From NCBI GenBank assembly GCA_963756895.1, contig CAVWPI010000004.1:62001-126000 (forward strand): a stretch of DNA of 64,000 bases, read 5' to 3'. Within the stretch, counting starts at the first letter, position 1. Each line of letters opens with the position of its first letter. This stretch comes from DASUAS01 sp963756895 (GTDB taxonomy: Bacteria; Actinomycetota; Acidimicrobiia; IMCC26256; DASPTH01). The notes beneath the pieces were generated by a model that saw nothing but the letters and a program-made list of their open reading frames with translations, had not been told where the DNA came from and made no database searches. Below, one piece after another: positions 17,458 through 24,667 of this stretch. The translations under genes and the position numbers were made by a program.

Positions 17458-18041
17458 TGGAAGCCGAACTCCGCGACGCCAGCGACTCCGCCCTGGTGGT
17501 CGCGATCGCGCGGTTCCGGGAGGCGGCGCTGGCCGAGGTGTACCGCCGTCACGGCGACGCCGCTTTCGGCCTCGCGGTGCGGGTGCTGCGCGACCGGGCG
17601 CTGGCCGAGGAACTGGTCCAGGAGGTCTTCCTCAAGCTCTGGCAGGATCCCGAGCGGTTCGACCCCGGGCGCGGCACGTTGCGCGCCTTCCTCATGGCCA
17701 CCGTGCACAGCCGGGCCATCGACCTCGTGCGGGCCGAGTCGGCGCGGCGCGCCCGGGAGGGACGTCACGAGCGCCTCCAGCCCGAGCCCGAGTACGACCT
17801 CGAACGTGAGGTCGTCGAGCTCGCGCTCGCCGAACAGGTGCGCGACGCGTTCGACGTGCTCTCGGACGACGAGCGTCGCGCCATCGAGCTCGCCTACCTC
17901 GGCGGTCACACCTACCGCGAAGTGGCGGTGCTGCTCGACGAGCCGGAAGGAACGGTCAAGAGTCGGATCCGAGTGGGATTGCGACGCCTACGCGACACAC
18001 TCGTCGAGTCGGGGATCACGTCATCGTGGACCGAGAGCTGA
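17457..18041 (+). CDS. ECF-type RNA polymerase sigma factor
   Basis: This is a group 4 sigma factor of about 194 residues. Region 2 covers about residues 20-90, with LAEELVQEVFLKLWQ and the promoter-melting segment GTLRAFLMATVHSRAIDLVR. Region 4 (about 125-180) has LSDDERRAIELAYLGGHTYREVA and GTVKSRIRVGLRRLRD. ATG at 17457 follows an overlapping GTG at 17454, and the stop of the epimerase falls between them. It is followed by a RskA-type anti-sigma factor that overlaps its 3' end, the standard SigK/RskA arrangement. Its regulon may include the upstream envelope genes. Confidence 0.9.
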   Translation: MEAELRDASDSALVVAIARFREAALAEVYRRHGDAAFGLAVRVLRDRALAEELVQEVFLKLWQDPERFDPGRGTLRAFLMATVHSRAIDLVRAESARRAREGRHERLQPEPEYDLEREVVELALAEQVRDAFDVLSDDERRAIELAYLGGHTYREVAVLLDEPEGTVKSRIRVGLRRLRDTLVESGITSSWTES

Positions 18042-18799
18042 CGCGCGCGGAGCTCGACGAGCTCCTCCCGCTCTTCGCCCTGGACGCTCTCGACGGCGAG
18101 GAACACGAGCAGGTCGTACGGTACGTCGCGCGTGACGACGCCGCGCGCGCCGAGGTGGAGTCATTGCGTGAGGCGGTGTCGTTCCTGCCCGCGAGCGAGA
18201 CGCGTGCGCCGGACACCTTGTGGGCCGGCATCGAGGGAGCGCTCGACGCGCCTTCGTCGGAGATGTCGGCACCGACGCTGCGACTCATGTCGGCCGACAC
18301 GCCCGTCGCAGAGCCCACGCGCCATGGCCGCCGCGTCGTCGCGCTGCTCGCGGCGGCGGCGATCGTTCTCGCGGTCGTGCTCGGCGTGCAGGTCGTGCGT
18401 CAACAGGGCCGCATCGACGACCTCGCCGCGGAGATGCACTCCGACCCGATGGAGCAACAGGCCATGGCCGCGCGTGGCTCGTCCGACGCGCACGTGATCT
18501 CGCTCGACGCCATGAAGGGCGACGGTGGCGCCGAGGTCGTGATGCTGCCCGACGGCACGGGCTACCTCATGGGCAAGGAGCTCCCGGCACTTGCCGGCGG
18601 CCGCACCTACCAGCTGTGGGCCGAGGTCGGGGAGGGCGACACGGCCCGCATGGTGTCCCTCGGTGTGCTCGGACGCGAGCCGGGGATCTCTCCGTTCCGC
18701 CTTGCGGCGACGCCCACGATGTTCGAGGTGACGACCGAGCCGGCAGCGGGCAGCGCCGAGCCTGGCGCAGGAGTCGTGCTGCGCGGCGAGGTGGTCTAG
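18026..18799 (+). CDS. RskA-family anti-sigma factor
   Basis: This membrane-anchored anti-sigma factor has 257 residues. Residues 1-90 form the cytoplasmic sigma-binding domain (LLPLFALDALDGEEHEQV). One helix near 106-125 (VVALLAAAAIVLAVVLGVQVV) crosses the membrane. The outer part is the RskA domain: DGTGYLMGKELPAL, TYQLWAEVGEG and VTTEPAAGSAEPGA. It should hold the sigma factor at 17457 until a signal causes release. GTG at 18026 overlaps the sigma gene by 16 bases. No zinc-binding HxxxCxxC motif is present, as expected for this subtype. Confidence 0.85.
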   Translation: MDRELTRAELDELLPLFALDALDGEEHEQVVRYVARDDAARAEVESLREAVSFLPASETRAPDTLWAGIEGALDAPSSEMSAPTLRLMSADTPVAEPTRHGRRVVALLAAAAIVLAVVLGVQVVRQQGRIDDLAAEMHSDPMEQQAMAARGSSDAHVISLDAMKGDGGAEVVMLPDGTGYLMGKELPALAGGRTYQLWAEVGEGDTARMVSLGVLGREPGISPFRLAATPTMFEVTTEPAAGSAEPGAGVVLRGEVV

Positions 18800-19192
18800 C
18801 TACTCCGAGCCGTCGCCGCTCCCGTAGGGACGGGTGATGATCTCGAGGAGGTGACCGTCGGGATCGTCGAAGTAGACGCCCCGGCCACCGTCGTCGTGGT
18901 TGATCGCGCCCGCCCGCCGCTTCGCCGGATCGGCCCAGTGGTCGAGGCCGCGCTCGACGATGCGCCCGAAGATGGCGTCGAAGTCGGCCTCGCCGACGAG
19001 GAACGCGTAGTGCTGCGACGGGATCTCGCCGTCGAGCTCGTGGTAGTCGAGCGACACGCCGTTCGCGACCTCCACGATCTCGAACGGACCCCAGTGCACC
19101 GCCGCTGGGAGTCCGAAGAGATCGGTGAGGAAGCCGGCCGAGACCTTCTGGTCCTGGCACCAGACGATCGTGTGGTTCAAGGTGATCGTCAT
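18800..19192 (-). CDS. VOC family protein
   Basis: This is a 130-residue glyoxalase-fold protein starting at ATG 19192, with GAGAGGAG just upstream. It begins MTITLNHTIVWCQDQKVSAGF and ends with GVYFDDPDGHLLEIITRPYG. The glutamate in LLEII and the early histidine in LNHT are in usual metal-ligand positions. The reaction is unknown. It lies 11 bases downstream of the thioesterase fusion and is probably co-transcribed with it. It ends back-to-back with the anti-sigma gene. Confidence 0.75.
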   Translation of the reverse strand: MTITLNHTIVWCQDQKVSAGFLTDLFGLPAAVHWGPFEIVEVANGVSLDYHELDGEIPSQHYAFLVGEADFDAIFGRIVERGLDHWADPAKRRAGAINHDDGGRGVYFDDPDGHLLEIITRPYGSGDGSE

Positions 19193-19203
19193 GTCGGCTC
19201 CTC

Positions 19204-20493
19204 TCACATGGCGGTCGTCGCGTCGTGCCCCATCGCCTCGGGTCCCTGGACGAAGTCGCGCACCATCGCGTGCACGGTGTACGACGCGACCAGGCGTCCG
19301 TCCTCGCGGAAGATGTGCCCCTCACCCTGGCACAGCCCACTCCCGGCGTGGACGGCGGGGTTGGAGTAGAGGTGCCACTGCGTCACGTCGATCTCGTCGT
19401 GGAACGCGATGTTCACGCCCATGATCCCCGTCGACAGTGACACGTGCGCCATCGCCTCGCCGTAGCCCGGGTGGGGGAGCATGGCGGCGGCGATGGTCCA
19501 GTGGGTGGTGGGTTGCGCGAGGAGAGCGGCGTGGAGGTACGGCTCGGACGGCGCGTCCTTGAACCGGATCCAGGCGTTGATCACCGGCGGACCGATGTGG
19601 TCGGGATCGGGGCGGTAGTCGCCGTTCACGATGCGCAGCTCGCGGCCGGTCACGCGCATGTCGTAGGGCACCGCGTCGGTCGGTGCGCCGACGGCGGGCA
19701 TCTCGACCTGGCCGTCGATCACGGTGGGTGCGCCGCTGTCGAGGAAGTACAACCCGATGCTGCGGAGCTTGTCGTCCTGCGAGATGCGCACCTCGGCGGT
19801 GGAGAAGGTGCGTCCCTCGCGTACGACGTCGACGTCGACGTCGAGCGGCGCGTCGAACGCGGCCGCCTTCGGGAAGTACATCGTCGCCGACGTCACCCGT
19901 TGCCGCGGCAGCAGCTTCGACGCCGCCACGAGGCCCTGCGCGAGCATCTGCCCGCCCTCGACGACGTTGCGACTGGTGTCGCGGTACGCCGGGCCGACGA
20001 AGTGTCCGGGCTCGTCCTCGGGGTACACGTCGATCAGCGTGAGCAGGTCGGCGGCGTCACCCCACGCCGGGAACCGATTGACGACGGGTTGGCCGGTGTC
20101 GCTGTCGTCGAAGCGGTCTTCGAGTTCGATGCGCACGCGCTCCTGGTAGAAGCACACATAGCCCTCGATGCCGCCGACCTCGTCGAACGGCTCCGAGTAG
20201 GTCCAGACGATGTCCTTCTCCACCGGGTCGACCGCGGTGAGCGACCAGTAGGTGGCGTGGCCCTTGAAGGGGCAGATGGTGAAGTTCGGCGTGGGCTCGA
20301 ACAGCTCCCAGTGCACGTCGTCGACCGGGAAGTAGAGCCGGTCGACGTGCTGGGTCTCCTGGAGCCGGACGGCGTGGTCGCTCTCGGCGAGCAGGAGGTC
20401 GCCGAACCACGCGCGGGCGGTCACCCCCGCGGGCGCCAGCTCGATCTCGTAGTCGGGGTACTTCGGCCAGGCCGATTCGATCAGGACGCTCAT
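19204..20493 (-). CDS. DUF427 / TesB-like thioesterase fusion protein
   Basis: The protein has 429 residues in two modules. Residues 15-120 are DUF427 (ARAWFGDLLLAESDHAVRL, YFPVDDVHWE, CPFKGHATYWSL), a small beta fold often fused to acyl-CoA-related enzymes. From about residue 160 a double hot-dog TesB-like thioesterase follows (HFVGPAYRDTSRNVVEGGQML, VTSATMYFPKAAAF). It ends with LCQGEGHIFREDGRLVASYTVHAMVR, the usual C-terminal thioesterase strand. It probably cleaves an acyl-CoA. ATG at 20493. The VOC gene follows closely, and the DapA-family gene lies 8 bases upstream. Confidence 0.8.
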   Translation of the reverse strand: MSVLIESAWPKYPDYEIELAPAGVTARAWFGDLLLAESDHAVRLQETQHVDRLYFPVDDVHWELFEPTPNFTICPFKGHATYWSLTAVDPVEKDIVWTYSEPFDEVGGIEGYVCFYQERVRIELEDRFDDSDTGQPVVNRFPAWGDAADLLTLIDVYPEDEPGHFVGPAYRDTSRNVVEGGQMLAQGLVAASKLLPRQRVTSATMYFPKAAAFDAPLDVDVDVVREGRTFSTAEVRISQDDKLRSIGLYFLDSGAPTVIDGQVEMPAVGAPTDAVPYDMRVTGRELRIVNGDYRPDPDHIGPPVINAWIRFKDAPSEPYLHAALLAQPTTHWTIAAAMLPHPGYGEAMAHVSLSTGIMGVNIAFHDEIDVTQWHLYSNPAVHAGSGLCQGEGHIFREDGRLVASYTVHAMVRDFVQGPEAMGHDATTAM

Positions 20494-20500
20494 GCGGCCA

Positions 20501-21415
20501 TCATCGCAGACCCTCGCGTTCGGTCACACCGAGGCGCACCAGCACGTCGACCAGCGACTGGGCCCGGGCCGGCGCCACCGGCAGGCGGGGCGGGCGCGGC
20601 CACCCGCCGGGCGCACCGAGCAGCCGGAGCGCGGCCTTGGCGCCGACGATCCCACCGAGCGCCTGGGTGGCTTCGTGCACCGCCATGACCTGCTGGTGGA
20701 CCTGGGCGGCGCCGTCGTGGTCGGCCGCGTCGATGCGCTCGATCAACGCCACGCACAACTGCGGCGCCAGGTTGCCCTCCGACGACAGGTAACCCGTCGC
20801 ACCCAGCGCCGTCGCGCCCAGCGCGTGCAGTGGGCCGCCGACGTGCAGGTCGACACGCGCGTCGATCGCGTCGAGGACCTCGGCCACGTAGACGAGGTCG
20901 CGATGGGTGACGTTCACGCCGACGACGCGCGGGTAGTCGGTGAGCAGCTCGTCGAGCAGCGCGGGCTCGTAGTGGTAGCCGACCGACTGGTGGGTCGACA
21001 CGACGAGGTCGCCGGGCGCGTGATCGAGCACGGTGCGGAGGTAGGTGCGCTGCTCGTCGGCGGTGGGGACGTAGCCATGACCGAGGTCGAGCGAGTACAC
21101 CTGGGTCGCGTCGAGCCCGCATGCCGCCGAGTCCTCGGCCAACTCGACGACCTCGCGTGCCGTGCGCGGCTCGACCCCCATCGCCCGCACCGGCACCCGG
21201 CCCGCGAGCTCGTCGGCCCCGAGCTCGAGCACGCGCCTCCGCTCGTCGCGCGTCAACGTGTACCCCTCGCCGCTGCCGCTGCCCGCGAGGTAGACGCCGA
21301 TACCCGACGTACGCAGACGCGCCAGGTGCGCGCGCAGCCCGGCCTCGTCCAGCGCGCCGTCCTCGGTGAACGGTGTGAGGCTGATGACGAAGGTGCTGTG
21401 GCCGCCGGCGCGCAC
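20501..21415 (-). CDS. DapA/NAL-family aldolase homologue lacking the Schiff-base lysine
   Basis: This TIM-barrel protein of 304 residues resembles dihydrodipicolinate synthase. The start has FVISLTPFTEDGALDEAGLRAHL, then GSGSGEGYTLTRDER and VPVRAMGVE. The catalytic lysine normally sits in a segment like GIKDSS. Here the aligned segment reads VVGVNVTHRD, so Asn replaces Lys, and the usual YN before it reads STHQSVGYHY. A Schiff-base mechanism therefore seems impossible. It may use another chemistry or be non-catalytic. The start is GTG 21415. It lies upstream of the thioesterase fusion, probably in one transcript. Confidence 0.7.
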   Translation of the reverse strand: MRAGGHSTFVISLTPFTEDGALDEAGLRAHLARLRTSGIGVYLAGSGSGEGYTLTRDERRRVLELGADELAGRVPVRAMGVEPRTAREVVELAEDSAACGLDATQVYSLDLGHGYVPTADEQRTYLRTVLDHAPGDLVVSTHQSVGYHYEPALLDELLTDYPRVVGVNVTHRDLVYVAEVLDAIDARVDLHVGGPLHALGATALGATGYLSSEGNLAPQLCVALIERIDAADHDGAAQVHQQVMAVHEATQALGGIVGAKAALRLLGAPGGWPRPPRLPVAPARAQSLVDVLVRLGVTEREGLR

Positions 21416-21463
21416 GCCCGGACCCTATGTGCACGCTCCGACCCGCGCCCGTAAGGTTGGCCC

Positions 21464-22590
21464 GTGCCCGAGCACACCCGTGAGACGTACCGGCTGATCT
21501 CGGCCGACAGCCACGTGAACGAGCCGCCTGATCTGTGGATCAGCCGGGTCCCGGCGGCGTACCGCGACCGGGCGCCGCGCGATCGAGCGCTTCGAGCTGG
21601 GCGACGCGTGGGTGCTCGAAGGCGTCGCCGACCCGATCACGTTCGGGATGAACGTGTGCGCCGGCCTCGAACCCGAGGAGATGCGCGGCTGGATGCGCTT
21701 CGAGGACATCCGCCGGGGCGGCCACGATCCCGCGGCGCGCCTCGAGGAGCTCGACCGCGACGGCGTCGACGCCGAGGTGCTCTACCCGACGCCCCGCCTC
21801 AGCCACGCCATCGTCGCCAACCACGACGTCGGTTACCACGAGGCGATGGTCCGCGCGGTACAACGACTGGCTCTCCGAGTACGTCGAGTACGCGCCGGCG
21901 CGCTTCGGTGGACTCGCGCTGGTGCCCAACCGGGGGGTCGACGGTGCGCTGGCCGAGATCGACCGCGTCGTCGACCGGCCCGGGATTCGCGGCTTCGTGA
22001 TGGGGTGCTACCCGAACGGCACGCTCGCGCCGGCGACCGACGACGACAAGGTGTGGGCGCGCATCGAGGAGCTCGACGTGCCGCTGAGCATCCACGTGTC
22101 GCTCACCGACTCGATGCCCGCGGCGCACCGCGTCGCGCTACCGGGGTGGGGACGCATCTTCGATATCCCGAACCGCATGCTCGAGCTGATCTTCGCCGGC
22201 GTGTTCGACCGCTTTCCCGGCCTGCAGATGGTCGCGGCCGAGGTCGACTGTGGGTGGCTGCCGTACGTGAAGGAGCAGATCGACAACAACTTCCAGCGCC
22301 TCGCCCCGGGCAGCACGTTCCCCATCGCGCGTCGACCGAGCGAGTACATCGAGGAGCACTTCCACTTCGGGTTCATGACCGACCCCGTTGGCGTACGACT
22401 GCGCGACGCGATCGGCGTGGAGCGCATGCTCTGGTCGTCGGACTACCCGCACGTGTCGTCGGACTGGCCGCACTCCTGGCGCACCATCCTCAACGCGTTC
22501 TCCGGCGTCCCCGCCGTCGAACGACAGCTGATCCTCGCCGGCAACGCGCAGCGCCTCTACGGCTTCGGCAGCCCGTCAGCGCCGGCCTGA
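21464..22590 (+). CDS. Amidohydrolase family 2 protein (TIM-barrel metal-dependent hydrolase), two frameshifts
   Basis: The protein has about 375 residues. It opens with YRLISADSHVNEPPDLW, the metal-site strand of the family. The frame breaks near 21581 (extra G before ATC GAG CGC) and near 21858 (extra G before TAC AAC GAC). Joined, it reads through FEDIRRGGHDPAARLEELDRDGVD, FGGLALVPN, LSIHVSLTD and MLWSSDYPHVSSDWPHS, where D and H complete the metal site. Such enzymes decarboxylate or hydrolyse aromatic or CoA-linked acids in actinobacteria. The substrate is unknown. It is divergent from the DapA-like gene. Confidence 0.75.
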
Positions 22591-22592
22591 CC

Positions 22593-22805
22593 TTACGGGT
22601 CGGTGACCTCCGGGACATCGACGGTGTCCTCGGAGCGCCGGTGCTCCAATCCCTCGCCGGTCGGGTCGTTGCGCTCGAACTCGCGCTCGTCGGATTCCTC
22701 GAGGATGGCGGCGGCCTGTGCGACCGGGTCGTCGCTCCCGGCTTCTTCCTCCTCGGGGAGGAGTGCCTCGGCGCGCGCGTTGATGCGGTCCTGATCGTCA
22801 GCCAT
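22593..22805 (-). CDS. Small acidic conserved protein, function unknown
   Basis: This is a 70-residue, very acidic protein. It has LPEEEEAGSDDPVAQAAAILEESDER, a pattern I recognise from small actinobacterial hypotheticals, and a disordered Pro/Asp tail. ATG is at 22805. It lies two bases from the amidohydrolase stop on the other strand. No function is known; its charge and lack of hydrophobic core suggest a disordered regulatory or stress protein. Confidence 0.65.
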   Translation of the reverse strand: MADDQDRINARAEALLPEEEEAGSDDPVAQAAAILEESDEREFERNDPTGEGLEHRRSEDTVDVPEVTDP

Positions 22806-22897
22806 CGGTACATGATGTCCCGTTCGCGTCCCGTGTCAAACTCGGAGGTCCCGGGTATGCGTGCGCGCGACCGAACGCCGGACCGAGGAGGTTCGAC

Positions 22898-23224
22898 ATG
22901 CCCCCGCGTGCGTGGAGTGACGAGCGCGAACGTCAGTACGAGCACGTCAAGGACGGTCTCCGCGAACGTGGTGAGTCCGAGCACACCGCGGAGGAGATCG
23001 CGGCGCGCACCGTCAACAAGGAGCGCGCCCGCGTGGGTGAAGCGGCCACCGCGAGTCGTTCCTCGCTCGACGACATCTCGTCCGGCCGCCGCGGCGGGTT
23101 GGGGTCCCACCAGGGTTCGGGTGGTCGCACGAAAGAGCAGCTCTACAACGAGGCGAAGCACAAGGGGATCAAGGGCCGCTCCACGATGAACAAGCGCGAG
23201 CTCGAGCGAGCCGTCGGCCGCTGA
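22898..23224 (+). CDS. Small basic protein with C-terminal Rho N-like/SAP-like motif
   Basis: This 108-residue protein is often annotated as a plasmid-stabilisation protein. The N-terminus MPPRAWSDERERQYEHVKDGL and the middle AEEIAARTVNKERARVGE are typical. Residues 80-106 (RTKEQLYNEAKHKGI, then STMNKRELERAV) form the short helix-turn-helix seen at the N-terminus of Rho, which may bind nucleic acid. ATG at 22898 has GAGGAGG about 7 bases upstream. It is a chromosomal single gene here, with no toxin partner, so an addiction role is unlikely. Confidence 0.75.
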   Translation: MPPRAWSDERERQYEHVKDGLRERGESEHTAEEIAARTVNKERARVGEAATASRSSLDDISSGRRGGLGSHQGSGGRTKEQLYNEAKHKGIKGRSTMNKRELERAVGR

Positions 23225-23279
23225 GCCCACCTGCCTGATCCATCTGGCCCCCGACGGGGATCACCGGTACGTTCCGCCC

Positions 23280-24635
23280 ATGGCGCGACGGACGTGGCGG
23301 TGGGGACGGTTGGTCGCGACCGTCCTGGTGACGACGGCGACGCTGGTCGGCGTCGGGAGCGGGCCGGTCGGGGCCGCGCCGACGGCGGCGTCCTCGAAGC
23401 TCGGTCAGGGTGTCACCGATTCGACGATCAAGCTCGGCCTGGTGCAGGTGGACTACAGCTGCATCAAGGACTTCGTCGACTTCACCCGGGGCGACCAGGA
23501 GAAGACGTACAAGGTCTTCGTCGACGACCTGAACGCCCGGGGCGGGATACTCGGGCGCACGGTCGAGCCCGTCTACCGCGACTTCTGCCCCATCGGGAAC
23601 TCACAGGCGCTGTCGACCTGCACCAGCTTCACCGAGGACGACAAGGTCTTCGCCGTCGTCGGCGTCTTCATCGACCAGTCGGGCGACGCGCAGCTGTGCA
23701 TCGCCAAGAACCACCAGACGGTCGAGATCATCCACAACGTCTCGCAGGCGTGGATCGACGAAGCCCCGAAGGGCCTCCTGCTCACCCCGAACATCACGAC
23801 CGACCGCCGGCTCTCGGTGATCCTCGACCTCCTTGCGCGCGACAAGACGCTGCAGGGCAAGAAGGTGGCGGTGCTCACTCAGCCCGACAGCGAGGACCGG
23901 GTCGACGCACTGGTCACCCCCGCGCTGAAGAAGATGAAGGTGAAGCAGGGCGGCACCGCCGTGTTGAACATCACCGGCACCGACACCAGCGCCGCGCAGT
24001 CACAGCTCGAGGCCTTCATCGAGAAGTGGAAGGCCGAGGGCGTCGACACGTTCGTCCTCGTGGGGCAGGTCGTGGTCTCGAAGACGTACGTCACCATGCT
24101 CAAGGACGCGTTCCCGAAGGCGACGCTCATCGCCGACCAGACGCCCACCGCGCTCTCCGGCGGCCAGGACGCGGTCGCGGCGAAGACCGACCCCAACCCG
24201 TATCAAGGGCTCATCAGCGCCGAGGGCCAGAGTGAGCAGGCGCGCTTCGAGACGCCGGTGATGCAACGGTGCGTGAAGACGTACGAGAAGGCGACCGGCA
24301 CCAAGGTGGTCGCACCGAAGGACGTCAAGCCGGATGCCGCCGGCAAGCGGACGGAGGTGTACGCGTCGATCGAGGACGCGTGCGGCGACATCCTGTTCTT
24401 CGCGACCATCGCCGAGAAGGCCGGGAAGCAGCTCAACAACACGACCTGGACCAAGGCCGTGAACTCGATGGGACCGATCGACGACCAGCTCGTCCTCGGC
24501 AAGTGGGCGTCGCTGCACACCGGGAAGTACGACGCCAACGACACGTTCGGGCTCGTGGCGTTCGACGGTGCCGCCGGCACCACGGGAGACTGGAAGGCGC
24601 TGACGCCCGTCGAGGACGTCGCCGGCCGGACCTGA
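23280..24635 (+). CDS. Branched-chain-type ABC transporter substrate-binding protein
   Basis: This is an exported periplasmic-binding-protein type I of 451 residues. Residues 1-33 form a signal peptide: Arg-rich start, hydrophobic core LVATVLVTTATLVGVG and cleavage near VGAAPTA. The mature part has IKLGLVQVDYSCIKDF, VDDLNARGGILGRTVEPVY and the lobe-2 strand VDTFVLVGQVVV. No lipobox cysteine is seen. Several cysteines (YSC, FCP, STC, LCI) could form disulfides. Its neighbour is an arylsulfatase, so a sulfated or aromatic ligand is possible. No permease gene is adjacent. Confidence 0.85.
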   Translation: MARRTWRWGRLVATVLVTTATLVGVGSGPVGAAPTAASSKLGQGVTDSTIKLGLVQVDYSCIKDFVDFTRGDQEKTYKVFVDDLNARGGILGRTVEPVYRDFCPIGNSQALSTCTSFTEDDKVFAVVGVFIDQSGDAQLCIAKNHQTVEIIHNVSQAWIDEAPKGLLLTPNITTDRRLSVILDLLARDKTLQGKKVAVLTQPDSEDRVDALVTPALKKMKVKQGGTAVLNITGTDTSAAQSQLEAFIEKWKAEGVDTFVLVGQVVVSKTYVTMLKDAFPKATLIADQTPTALSGGQDAVAAKTDPNPYQGLISAEGQSEQARFETPVMQRCVKTYEKATGTKVVAPKDVKPDAAGKRTEVYASIEDACGDILFFATIAEKAGKQLNNTTWTKAVNSMGPIDDQLVLGKWASLHTGKYDANDTFGLVAFDGAAGTTGDWKALTPVEDVAGRT

Positions 24636-24667
24636 GCGGACGGCTCGCGAACCACCGGAGGGGAACC

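Noticed and set aside
22898..23224. A toxin-antitoxin or plasmid addiction module, from the usual plasmid-stabilisation label.
   Set aside because: There is no second small partner gene, and the protein has only a Rho N-like motif.
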